The notes below the pieces were generated by a model. It saw only the letters and a program-made list of their open reading frames with translations. It made no database searches and was not told the origin of the DNA. A DNA stretch of 30,694 nucleotides from the IMG/VR virus record IMGVR_UViG_3300048828_000798, positions 1 through 30,694 of that record; one strand, 5' to 3'. Of this stretch, positions 1-7,905 are shown piece after piece (position 1 is the stretch's first letter; the number at the start of each line of letters is the position of its first letter). The stretch comes from a virus. The position numbers and the translations under genes are program-made.

Positions 1-1703
1 CCTATCTCTGCACCTAAACGATCTGCATCGGTGTCTAAAATGTTTTCCATTCTACCCGCATAGTCATACCCAAAGTTTCCATCAAGTACTCCCTCCATCT
101 TCTTGGCCATATCAAGGTCAGCTTGACCATTAATGACATTCTCCATCTTTCTTGCCATTCCAACATCCGCTCCTCCCCTTCTCTCGGCATCACGGATCAT
201 GGCATCAGCAAGAAGGTCACCTCGTTGCTGTCCGAGTTGTGAACGAATCATGGCATTTGCCATATTCTGACCTGTTCCTGTGCCCTGCCCTACGGTTGCA
301 GACCTTATGCCTCGTTGATCTGCATTGGCGGAGTTTTCAATATTTGCACCAGCGGCTAAAGCTTTTGCTCTTTCTGCCTGCTGGATTCGATCTGCGGCAC
401 CATATTCTGCATCCCTAGTGTCCCTAAATCTACCACCTAGTTCACTGTAAACATCTCTAAGTCTATCCCTTGTATTGCCAAGTCTACCCTCAAGCTCTCT
501 GTTTAATCCAATACCCGCATCACGAGTGTCAGCAAATCTACCTTGTAGTTCTGTGTTTTGATCACGCTTGATTTGCTCAAGTTGAGATAACTCATCGAAT
601 GCAGAATTTGTCAGCCCAGTTTGTAAAGCCTTTGAATCCCTTAATGCATTGGCATAGTTTGATCCTTCGGATAATACATCATCTACTAATCCTTGATTGG
701 ACATAGCAGTAATCATATTTAGATCCTGCTGATCTCCTGCTAGGTCATTAAATCCGTCTTGAAATTGTCTATACCTACTCTCCAAACCACCGGGTCCACG
801 ATCGTAAACCGATCCAAGCTCGGACATTGCATCCAAGTTCATGCCCTTCATGCGATCTAGCACAGGCTGAAAATCATACATTCTTTGATCCGCAGACCCT
901 AAATAATCATTCGCATATTTACCCGTGTTATTAATGGTATCATTAATAGTGTCCCCACTCTCCCTTAACCATCTAGGAAATGGATCCATATCCTGACCGC
1001 CCAAAGAAAAACCATCTTCATATGTATCATCTCCCGGCGAAGCCAGTAGAGTTTGCATACGTTCTGTATCTGAGGGATCAAGCAAGCCTGACTTTCCTCG
1101 ACTAACAAGATTGGTCATTAACCCTCGTTGATTTGCTATATCGTCCGTGCTCAAATTTGCTGCCCTATCTTTTGCGGCGTTCGCCTGGTAATCAGCTCTT
1201 GCTTTCGCTATATCCTCTCGCTGTTTTTGCCTACCACTTGTATCGCCTGAGTTGTTTTCTATTACCTTGTCACCAATCGTCCAAAGTAGTGCACCAGGTA
1301 ATCCGCCCCCTGCTAGACCGACCGCAGTACTCGCAAGGTCGTCCCATGTTGCATCACTAATTCCAAAAGTTTTAGAAGAATCAATCCCCAACCAATCGTC
1401 CTTGACTGTATTTAATGCACCACCGAGGAATGTTTTATTCTTCATTCCAAGGAACTTATTGTCATCAATCCCCATGATGTCATCTACGATCTTCTTCTTG
1501 ATCCACTTGAAGATTCCGTAAGAAGGCACATCAGGGTCACCTTGCTCCTCGACTCCCGGGATAATGGTAGCACCCGAACCACCAATCGACTTAAGGATAT
1601 CCTCCTCAAGTGGATTTAAGTATGCAATTCTTTCCTTACCGAACTTCCCGTCTACCGGGGCACGTTCGTTGAGTAATTTAGCAGCTTTTTGATACTTGTC
1701 CAT
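1..1703 (-). CDS. Large virion-associated protein, N-terminal part (runs off the window)
   Basis: An uninterrupted frame begins at ATG 1703 and is still open at base 1, giving 567 codons. The product starts MDKYQKAAKLLNERAPVDGK and is rich in Gly, Asp, Asn, Arg and Gln. A Gly/Ala-rich stretch near residues 125-140 (STAVGLAGGGLPGALLWTIG) could be a weak membrane-active segment. Beyond it are long helical, charged stretches, an 18-residue repeat (about residues 386-439) and a 16-residue repeat (about residues 516-563). I recognise no catalytic motif. Large helical proteins at the end of a podovirus structural block are often internal or ejection proteins, or fibre-associated proteins, so that is the inferred role. 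The frame lies 20 bases after the chaperone-like gene, and an inverted repeat covers its start codon. The gene is certain; the function is not. Confidence 0.8.
   Translation of the reverse strand, partial: MDKYQKAAKLLNERAPVDGKFGKERIAYLNPLEEDILKSIGGSGATIIPGVEEQGDPDVPSYGIFKWIKKKIVDDIMGIDDNKFLGMKNKTFLGGALNTVKDDWLGIDSSKTFGISDATWDDLASTAVGLAGGGLPGALLWTIGDKVIENNSGDTSGRQKQREDIAKARADYQANAAKDRAANLSTDDIANQRGLMTNLVSRGKSGLLDPSDTERMQTLLASPGDDTYEDGFSLGGQDMDPFPRWLRESGDTINDTINNTGKYANDYLGSADQRMYDFQPVLDRMKGMNLDAMSELGSVYDRGPGGLESRYRQFQDGFNDLAGDQQDLNMITAMSNQGLVDDVLSEGSNYANALRDSKALQTGLTNSAFDELSQLEQIKRDQNTELQGRFADTRDAGIGLNRELEGRLGNTRDRLRDVYSELGGRFRDTRDAEYGAADRIQQAERAKALAAGANIENSANADQRGIRSATVGQGTGTGQNMANAMIRSQLGQQRGDLLADAMIRDAERRGGADVGMARKMENVINGQADLDMAKKMEGVLDGNFGYDYAGRMENILDTDADRLGAEI
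15..158 (-). repeat. Three tandem 16-residue (48-bp) protein repeats
   Basis: In the frame of the partial gene, three successive 16-residue units read MARKMENVINGQADLD, MAKKMEGVLDGNFGYD and YAGRMENILDTDADRL. The shared core is (M/Y)A-x-(K/R)-M-E-(N/G)-(V/I)-(I/L)-(N/D). The DNA copies have diverged, so this is an old protein repeat and not a recent duplication. It may continue beyond base 1. Confidence 0.7.
387..548 (-). repeat. Three tandem 18-residue (54-bp) protein repeats
   Basis: Three consecutive 18-residue units read LQGRFADTRDAGIGLNRE, LEGRLGNTRDRLRDVYSE and LGGRFRDTRDAEYGAADR. All share L-x-G-R-(F/L)-x-(D/N)-T-R-D. The period of 18 is close to five helical turns, which fits a helical rod or bundle. 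It sits in the middle of the partial left-edge protein. Confidence 0.75.
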
Positions 1704-1722
1704 GACGGGATCGTCCCGTCAT
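1702..1722 (-). promoter_or_regulatory. Perfect inverted repeat covering a start codon
   Basis: The arms ATGACGGGA and TCCCGTCAT are perfect 9-base complements separated by a 3-base loop. It lies in the 20 bases between the stop of the chaperone-like gene and the ATG at 1703. In the transcript, the 3' arm contains the AT of that start codon, so a folded hairpin would hide it. No U-run follows, so it does not look like an intrinsic terminator. Inferred roles are translational control, RNA processing or protein binding. Confidence 0.6.
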
Positions 1723-1723
1723 T

Positions 1724-1984
1724 CTAGGCGGACGGAGGCGTTGGCCAGGAATCGGAATCAGGCAGGAGTAGACCGCCGCTAATAATATCCCTTAATTGCT
1801 GTCTGTATAATGCCCACTCCGCTTTCTTTGCATCAGGTAAAGGTGAATCACTTGCTTGAGTCCAGTCAGAAGCTGAAAGCAGTTGGTTCCTATGTGCCCT
1901 CATTTTACCCATATGATATATTGGAGGAATTGAAACCTTAGGTGGCTCTATAACCTCGGTATTGAAACTTATATTTTCGCTCAT
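1724..1984 (-). CDS. Phage tail assembly chaperone-like protein (86 aa)
   Basis: The C-terminal half has the pattern RNQLLSASDWTQASDSPLP, then KKAEWALYRQQLRDI and a terminal WPTPP. This matches the phage tail assembly chaperone family (Phage_tail_APC type) usually found beside tail-fibre genes. The N-terminal 25 residues are Pro/Ile-rich and unrecognised. The family is thought to help fold or assemble fibre tips, although the name comes from context in many annotations. It starts 2 bases after the 676-residue fibre gene, which fits a fibre partner role. No Shine-Dalgarno sequence is evident. Family assignment is by recognised motif; function is inferred. Confidence 0.75.
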   Translation of the reverse strand: MSENISFNTEVIEPPKVSIPPIYHMGKMRAHRNQLLSASDWTQASDSPLPDAKKAEWALYRQQLRDIISGGLLLPDSDSWPTPPSA

Positions 1985-1986
1985 AA

Positions 1987-4017
1987 TTACAGTAATAAAA
2001 ATGTTGTATCTGGGGTGGCTTGCCTTGTTGCTGCTCCATCAACGTAGATGTCTTGATTTGAGTGACGGGCTACAATATATCGAGGGTCCCCATTGGAATA
2101 TTGATTTAATTCGCCACTCGTATCTTGATACACTGGCATCTCAATGTAGTTATAGACTGGAGCAAATAATCCAACAGATGACGCTGTTTCATTATTTGCA
2201 CCTGGGTAACCTAAGTCCCTGTCGTGCCTTAAGTAATTGCCGAGTAAGTTGTATTCAAGATTTATTCCGTCATTAGGTGCAATACCACTAAAGTTCACAC
2301 AATTGTACAGACCCCTAAACTCAATGGCTGGGTAGAATTTCTTAGCGGTGGTTGTTGTTGTCTCCGAAGATACAACATCGGGGTATGAATATACAGGAAC
2401 AGTTACGCCCTGAATAGTTTTACTTCCTGCAAACTTCCAAAATACTGGCCTGAAACTCCCTCCTCCTTTTTGGCTTGGATGAATGGTTAGACCAGATTGA
2501 TTCTCCATAATGGCAGTTTTGAATAGCCCGTTGAATACAATTCCATCTGTTGGAGTATAAATAGTGCACTGCGAGGTCGCTAAGTAAAATAAGGGCACAG
2601 CGTGATCCATGTCATTGGCCGAGTGAGCAGTTACATCTGACCTATTTGCCTCCATGGCTCCATTTATTGTAACGCGAGATCCATCATAAGCCTCTATGAG
2701 AGCTGTAAGGGGTGGCTGAGCCTCAATATTAAAAGCACATGTGTCGATGTACAGAAACGCAGCACCTTCTGCGGCAACTATACTAGAACATTGTGTATTT
2801 GAGTTTGATCGAATGTGGAAATTTACATTCATCAGCCATGTAAAGTTGCCCCTTTTACCCGTATATGCACCCCAGATCGGACGCACACCTACAAAATCTG
2901 TAAGAGTAAATCGAATATCGCATCTTGCGGGACCTCCGGTAATGGGGTCACCACTCCACCCCTGGATTATTATGTTCCTTCCATCAATGCGTGTTCCCCC
3001 TGATAATGTTTGATTAACTGTGCCAATAACTCGATAGGTTATCTGTATGGCATCATACCCAAAATGGTGATTAAAGTACTGTTGAGCTGTTACGAGATCG
3101 GGGAATGTTACCTGCGGGACAACCTGACCGGAGAAAACGCTAGTGGGATGCTCTGTTGTAAACTGTGCAGTTGTAATTAATGGGTAACCGGTTGCCCCCG
3201 TTGCGGAAATACGGAATATAAAGGACTGGGGGTGAATGCTACCGTAATCGTAATAATCTAGAGTCACGCCAGCACCTGTGGCAGAAATTACATTTCCTGA
3301 AATTGATATACCAGTACCTTGGGTGTATGTAGTGTTAGTGTCCGTGTCAGTCCAAGGAACCTCGACAAACATCTTACCACTAGCAAGTTCGACGGGATAC
3401 TTCTTTCCGTTTTCAGAGTATCCAATTTTTACCAATCCTGCATCACTTGAAGTTGCGGTAGAATATGTGGTGTTGGTGTTACTCCAAGGTACATTAACAA
3501 CTAATTGATCGGCAGAATTATGCTGTACTGCATAGGTTCTATTAGCTGTAGGTGTTACACTATTTGCGGCAGTGTTTTGCTGTGTGTTACTACCTAGCTT
3601 ACTAAGGCCAGGAAGGGAGGAAGTAGCGGTACTGTAGGTTGTATTGCTCCAAGGAACATTAACAACTGCTTGGTTAGCGCTATTTAATTGTATTCCGTAA
3701 GTTCTGCCTGCGGTAGTTGAAACACTATTTGCGGCAACAGTTTGGTCAGTATTACTAAATAGCTCAATACCGCCAGGTACTGTATGAGTCGCAAGCGGGA
3801 GGCTGTAGTTATTTGCACCAGTTGCAATGCCGGAAAGTTTTGTTGTGTTAGTTCCGACCTCTCCAATAACTTCGTTTATTTTAGCCCGAAGGTTTTCAAA
3901 ATTAGTATCAACATCATCGTGTGACATCGGAACCCCTGAGCTGTTAGCGCGCAGCTTGATGCCACTACCGGTTGAATTTAAGTTAGAACTGCCGTCGTTT
4001 GCTAATGTCTGTGCCAT
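1987..4017 (-). CDS. Tail fibre with tandem repeats and a beta-rich distal region (676 aa)
   Basis: The N-terminus (MAQTLANDGSSNLNSTGSGI) contains KLRANSSGVPMSHDDVDTNF, typical of phage fibres that attach near the tail. Residues 81-236 hold three repeats of about 55 residues, marked by AANSV..TA.RTY..Q.NSA.Q.VVNVPWSNT and TTYSTATSS. A bridge with GISISGNVISATGAG follows. From about residue 310 the sequence is Asn/Thr-rich with short strands (IDGRNIIIQGWSGDP, SRVTINGAMEANRSD), consistent with a beta-helix or similar receptor-binding region. It begins the left-most unit controlled by a 24-bp element ending at its ATG. The ATG directly follows GTAAC, leaving no room for a Shine-Dalgarno sequence. 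Fibre role is confident; receptor unknown. Confidence 0.85.
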   Translation of the reverse strand: MAQTLANDGSSNLNSTGSGIKLRANSSGVPMSHDDVDTNFENLRAKINEVIGEVGTNTTKLSGIATGANNYSLPLATHTVPGGIELFSNTDQTVAANSVSTTAGRTYGIQLNSANQAVVNVPWSNTTYSTATSSLPGLSKLGSNTQQNTAANSVTPTANRTYAVQHNSADQLVVNVPWSNTNTTYSTATSSDAGLVKIGYSENGKKYPVELASGKMFVEVPWTDTDTNTTYTQGTGISISGNVISATGAGVTLDYYDYGSIHPQSFIFRISATGATGYPLITTAQFTTEHPTSVFSGQVVPQVTFPDLVTAQQYFNHHFGYDAIQITYRVIGTVNQTLSGGTRIDGRNIIIQGWSGDPITGGPARCDIRFTLTDFVGVRPIWGAYTGKRGNFTWLMNVNFHIRSNSNTQCSSIVAAEGAAFLYIDTCAFNIEAQPPLTALIEAYDGSRVTINGAMEANRSDVTAHSANDMDHAVPLFYLATSQCTIYTPTDGIVFNGLFKTAIMENQSGLTIHPSQKGGGSFRPVFWKFAGSKTIQGVTVPVYSYPDVVSSETTTTTAKKFYPAIEFRGLYNCVNFSGIAPNDGINLEYNLLGNYLRHDRDLGYPGANNETASSVGLFAPVYNYIEMPVYQDTSGELNQYSNGDPRYIVARHSNQDIYVDGAATRQATPDTTFLLL
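3310..3777 (-). repeat. Three fibre-shaft repeats (about 55, 57 and 44 residues)
   Basis: Copy 1 covers residues 81-135, copy 2 residues 136-192 and copy 3 residues 193-236. Copies 1 and 2 share AANSV, RTY, NSA and VVNVPWSNT; copy 3 is shorter, with (F)VEVPWTDT. The repeat is also visible in the DNA, for example the recurring TTGCTCCAAGG or TACTCCAAGG segments on the plus strand. Repeats of this type form fibre shafts and can recombine to change fibre length. Confidence 0.8.
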
Positions 4018-4041
4018 GTTACAATAATATTAGTGTTACAA
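4018..4041 (-). promoter_or_regulatory. 24-bp element copy A (putative phage promoter)
   Basis: Read on the minus strand it is TTGTAACACTAATATTA, then TT, then GTAAC. Two GTAAC boxes start 17 bases apart. The second box abuts the ATG at 4017. It lies within a 74-base gap between the 838-residue and 676-residue protein genes. The other copies are at 8245-8268, 23891-23914 and 28206-28229. Promoter function is inferred from repetition and position. Confidence 0.65.
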
Positions 4042-4091
4042 TTAAATTAGGTGCTAGATCCAAATAGGTCAAGCGTCCATGTTAGTAAAAT

Positions 4092-6608
4092 TTATAAGAG
4101 TCCAGGAATGAGATTGGAGTTGTTGTTGGTTGAATTGATTTTTGCATTTGAGTTAAGAGCCTCATCAATCTGAGGTTTAATATTGGCGACCAATGCTCCT
4201 GTATCTAAAGATAAAGGCTTGTCGCCATCCACGGCATAAAGTACAGATGCGCCATCTTTTCGGAAAATCCTACCACCCGATATATTTACTGCTACCGTGC
4301 CAATGTTTTGAATTTTAATATCCGCAATAGCTTGGTCAATTTGGTAGTTACTACCATCAATTGCGCGTATTACATTAAACCACTTATCCACTCCATTTTG
4401 TGTGGTCTGTTGATACACGATGTATGCGTAGATTTCTTGAACGCTTGCTCCTCCATCTGACTCACTTAGGTCTACCCCCATAGGAGTGTTTGTGAAGTCT
4501 GCCGTCCATGCATTTATGGCACTACCATCTATGGCATTGGTGTTGTAAATAGTGTCTGCCTGTTGGTCTATGGAGAAATTTAGTCCTGCAGTTGTGGCAA
4601 CACCAGTTGTTACAACAGGAATCATCGCTTCATCTCCTGTTACACAGGTTACACGAAGCCTTACAATATCTCCTACTGCAATCTCACTAGATGTATAAGT
4701 TCCATCTGTATCCACTAATGCTCCAGCGGTACCTGAAAGTTTTGTAGTAATAACCTCAGTATCTTTAGTTACATTGTATAACTGCAATCGTGATGTTGCT
4801 TCTATATTTTTTATCTCCCAAGGAAGAACCGTGGTCGCCCCAAATGTACCAATAACTTCTGCTCCATTAGATAAGGTGGCGGAACCCGAGGTACTTATAT
4901 TACCCACAAATGTAGTGGCTTTGATTGTTAAAGTAGTGCCGCTAATCGCAAATACTGAACTTGCTGAAGCATCCACCACCACATCATAAGAGCCCGCGTT
5001 AATATTACTACCATTACGGGAAACAATAGTGGAGGTTTCACCTGCATAATTATCTACTAGGTATGCCTTTGCCTTGTTGTAGAATTTCTCTGGTGTATTA
5101 ATTACTGAGTACGCATCCGTAGTTGCTCTTGTGTCAGTAATTAGTGCATCATCAAACAACACCCAATTAACAGCGAGTTCACCCAATCCTTTAAGTGCTT
5201 GTGTTGAGGTGGAAAATGAGTGCCCATAAGAGCAAAACTTAAATGTGAAATCGTCTGCATTAGAATTGGAATCAGACCTTCTGTCTACACGATAAAAGCC
5301 CCCAAAGTTAGCAGTGTCCCAGTCTGAGTAAGCGGGCCCTCTATTATCAGAACTGTTAACAGCCCAATATCCATTTGAACGAATGTGCATGCCATAGATT
5401 GTAGCTGCATCTGAATCACTAGAATTATACTCGTGTATTTGTACTCCTGTCAGAACTTCAAATTTTGCTATATCACCGCTTGCATCTGAAGTTTTACTAT
5501 AGACCCCGGGGGTGCTGTAATCGTAAACCATATCACCATTAGCATTTACAACGCCTCTCGTTATGGTTGAATCACCTGAAGAGGCGTATCCGTTGGTAGT
5601 GTCAGAAGATTTACTTTTAAGAAATACTGCGTTTTTAGCGTATGTAGATGGATTGTCTTCCAAATATAATTTAACATCCTCAAGAGCCGTTCCGCTTGCG
5701 TCTTTAATATTAAATGATACTTCCTTCTTGATTGTGACTACACCACGCTGACCTGTATTGCCTCTAGTGTTACGCCACATCTTAACGACATCAGTTCCTG
5801 TAGCGGAGTTTATGACTTCGTACTCACGATGGGTCCTTCCATTCATTCCGTCTGAGCCAATGTCGTAGTCGTTAATATTCTGCGACACATCAAACTCTCG
5901 GAGTGTGTGTTCCGTTATGTTCCCTGTGTTGATTACCTCGCCAATAGACGAATTAGCAAACTTAAATGTAGCGTTGAAAGCTGGCAGCAACACAGCAACA
6001 CCGTCAAATGTGCCATCGAACGATCCGTTGCTATTACCGAATGGATTACGCCACTCTAGTCCTGATGTAGTTCCCCGCCAAGTAGTACCTATAACATCAA
6101 GATTCATTGACCCCGAACAAGGTCTTCCCGTAAGTATCACACCGCCTCTGCCAACAAAATTTGAGCCACCGCCATTGCCACCCATACAAGCATCACTTGG
6201 ATGCCAATTAGAAAGCCTAGCTCCCGCAAAGATTAAACCTGTGCTTTTAGAATTAGTAGATGTACCTCTAGTTGAATTAGTTCTAGTAGTCCCGTAGTAA
6301 TAATAAGCTGGATTCGCATTCGTCCCGCTAATACTCATAGCGTTTACTGCATCAGCATTTGATAACCCTGCATTCGTGTGCCGTAGGATAAGTATCTCAG
6401 TATCTGGATTATGATACAATGTGCCTTTGATGACTATCTTTACTGTAGGTGCAATTTCGTAAACATCTATATGGTTTTCATTTATGTAGTGCGTTACACC
6501 CGTTAATCCGATTAAGCTACTAAGGTCATTCTCAGTTGTTCCTGATGTTAACTCTAAAACATTTCTATTACCCGATGAGTGGGAGGAAGCGTTGTAAGTC
6601 CAAGCCAT
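4092..6608 (-). CDS. Large virion/fibre protein with a C-terminal assembly-like domain (838 aa)
   Basis: Starts MAWTYNASSHSSGNRNVLEL. It is Ser/Thr/Asn/Gly-rich with many predicted strands and no enzyme motif. An N-terminal portion (residues 1-80) contains DVYEIAPTVKIVIKGTLYHN, and residues 300-320 (GVVTIKKEVSFNIKDASGTA) resemble an Ig-like or carboxypeptidase-regulatory-like strand set. The C-terminal 110 residues (WFNVIRAIDGSNYQIDQAIA, IKIQNIG, SGGRIFRKDG) resemble a terminal module I associate with environmental phage fibres, from memory. It overlaps the upstream gene stop by one base (TAATG), with AGGA about 10 bases before the ATG. Structural role is likely; the exact part of the virion is unknown. 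Confidence 0.7.
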   Translation of the reverse strand: MAWTYNASSHSSGNRNVLELTSGTTENDLSSLIGLTGVTHYINENHIDVYEIAPTVKIVIKGTLYHNPDTEILILRHTNAGLSNADAVNAMSISGTNANPAYYYYGTTRTNSTRGTSTNSKSTGLIFAGARLSNWHPSDACMGGNGGGSNFVGRGGVILTGRPCSGSMNLDVIGTTWRGTTSGLEWRNPFGNSNGSFDGTFDGVAVLLPAFNATFKFANSSIGEVINTGNITEHTLREFDVSQNINDYDIGSDGMNGRTHREYEVINSATGTDVVKMWRNTRGNTGQRGVVTIKKEVSFNIKDASGTALEDVKLYLEDNPSTYAKNAVFLKSKSSDTTNGYASSGDSTITRGVVNANGDMVYDYSTPGVYSKTSDASGDIAKFEVLTGVQIHEYNSSDSDAATIYGMHIRSNGYWAVNSSDNRGPAYSDWDTANFGGFYRVDRRSDSNSNADDFTFKFCSYGHSFSTSTQALKGLGELAVNWVLFDDALITDTRATTDAYSVINTPEKFYNKAKAYLVDNYAGETSTIVSRNGSNINAGSYDVVVDASASSVFAISGTTLTIKATTFVGNISTSGSATLSNGAEVIGTFGATTVLPWEIKNIEATSRLQLYNVTKDTEVITTKLSGTAGALVDTDGTYTSSEIAVGDIVRLRVTCVTGDEAMIPVVTTGVATTAGLNFSIDQQADTIYNTNAIDGSAINAWTADFTNTPMGVDLSESDGGASVQEIYAYIVYQQTTQNGVDKWFNVIRAIDGSNYQIDQAIADIKIQNIGTVAVNISGGRIFRKDGASVLYAVDGDKPLSLDTGALVANIKPQIDEALNSNAKINSTNNNSNLIPGLL

Positions 6609-7342
6609 TATGCGTAATCCTTTGTAATTGACTCTAAATTTCCATCAGAATCGTATGTTAAAGTTTTTGTAAGAGTAGTAACATCTGAGCCGTCTTTTTC
6701 TACTACGCTAGTTAGATTACCACTTGTATATGTAAACGCCTTCGTTCCTAATAATGGTCCTCCGGATTCATCTACTTTTGTGAGGGAGCTTCCACTTAAA
6801 TTTAATCCTCCCCCTGTGGGGAATACACTTGAAGTAGCACCTGAGAGCATCTCTACAGTTACACCTTGTTGTGATTCTGCAGCAGTGATTACATCCGCAA
6901 AATTTAGGCTTCCACCTGGAGTATGGAAATACAAAATGGTACCTAGGATTTTCCATTCGTTTACTGTGGTTCCCCCGTTATTGCTTTGATAACCACCGCA
7001 CATAGCAGATGTTACATTTGACACATCTGCATAACCTGAAAATGTTGTGCCAAGCTTTACCCTGGCAGAAGTTCCATTGTATGAAATATCACCATAATAA
7101 TGTTCCGGTATTAGTGGAGTGGTGTACTTAGATTGGCCAGTAAGAACACCATTCGTAAATGTGTTCTCAGTATAGGAATCTTCTCCTGCGCCCGATGGCT
7201 CAGAAAGCACAACAATATTGCTACCACTCCGACCATATATCTTTCGGTCAGAGTAGTTGATTGCTATTTCAAATTCAGCGAGGTCGTCAGTACCGGGGGC
7301 AGAACCCCCAGTACTAGACCTCTTTGGAAGAATTTTAGCCAA
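6608..7342 (-). CDS. Tropism-type fibre paralogue, TTG start (244 aa)
   Basis: The start codon is TTG at 7342, two bases after the TAA of the neighbouring gene. It is supported because the resulting N-terminus, MAKILPKRSSTGGSAPG, aligns with MATIKIKRKTTTGGSAPS of that neighbour. The first 45 residues resemble the N-terminal domain of phage major tropism determinants (K-R-x-(2)-T-G-G-S-A-P, then a D-(R/K)-x-(I/L)-(Y/F) turn). The middle carries GSLNFADVITAAESQQGVTV. The end (FTYTSGNLTSVVEKDGSD, then LTYDSDGNLESITKDY) repeats a Y-(D/T)-S-(D)-G-N-L-x-S motif. Likely a receptor-binding or baseplate-attached protein; weak initiation may keep its level low. Confidence 0.7.
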   Translation of the reverse strand: MAKILPKRSSTGGSAPGTDDLAEFEIAINYSDRKIYGRSGSNIVVLSEPSGAGEDSYTENTFTNGVLTGQSKYTTPLIPEHYYGDISYNGTSARVKLGTTFSGYADVSNVTSAMCGGYQSNNGGTTVNEWKILGTILYFHTPGGSLNFADVITAAESQQGVTVEMLSGATSSVFPTGGGLNLSGSSLTKVDESGGPLLGTKAFTYTSGNLTSVVEKDGSDVTTLTKTLTYDSDGNLESITKDYA

Positions 7343-7344
7343 AC

Positions 7345-7881
7345 TTAGTAAGTTCCGCCGTCAACGGATTGAGTTGATTGGTCAAGAGCTGCAGTTGAGG
7401 AGAACCCAACAACAAATCCAGCGTCAGTTGAACCAGTAACAGTAAGGTCATTACCAGCTTCTGCGGTCACCCCAGAGTTAGTGTTATCAATCTTATCCCA
7501 GCCTGTGCCATTGTAGACAACTGAGTCATCAACATTAACAAAGAAAGCGGCTGAGTCAGCTGCGCCATTCTTTTTTACAAACCCTGCAGTGGTAATCTTG
7601 TAGTAATCACCATTTTTGGGAGATGCAGCTAAGGCAGTAGAGGAAGCGGCAGCAGCAGTAGATGCCTGTCCATTACCTGCGATTGAACCTTTGTAAGTAA
7701 AGGCAGACGTTAATGCGGTAGTAATCTTTGTATCAACTGCAATATCATCAATAAACTTGATTGCGGTTGTGCCATCACCGATAAACAATTCTTTATCAGC
7801 AGTGTTACAGGAGATTTCTCCGAGCGTTGAAGGTGCGGATCCACCAGTGGTGGTTTTCCGTTTAATTTTAATAGTAGCCAT
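7345..7881 (-). CDS. Tropism-type fibre protein (178 aa)
   Basis: The N-terminus MATIKIKRKTTTGGSAPSTL continues to GEISCNTADKELFIGDGTTA. This is the compact strand-turn pattern of the major tropism determinant N-terminal domain, seen in many phage fibre proteins. After residue 50 the sequence is Ala/Ser/Thr-rich, with YKITTAGFV and FFVNVDDSVVYNGTGWDKID, a pattern of fibre and carbohydrate-binding appendage proteins. It ends DQSTQSVDGGTY. It is flanked by a paralogue on each side: 24 bases after the first, 2 bases before the TTG-started third. A virion attachment role is inferred; no ligand can be named. Confidence 0.75.
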   Translation of the reverse strand: MATIKIKRKTTTGGSAPSTLGEISCNTADKELFIGDGTTAIKFIDDIAVDTKITTALTSAFTYKGSIAGNGQASTAAAASSTALAASPKNGDYYKITTAGFVKKNGAADSAAFFVNVDDSVVYNGTGWDKIDNTNSGVTAEAGNDLTVTGSTDAGFVVGFSSTAALDQSTQSVDGGTY

Positions 7882-7905
7882 TGTATTGTGTGTTTTGTGA
7901 TTAGT

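Noticed and set aside
5905-6297. Plus-strand 130-codon frame opposite the 838-residue gene
   Set aside because: Lies fully antisense to a longer well-supported gene, has low-complexity composition, no ribosome site and no neighbouring plus-strand gene.
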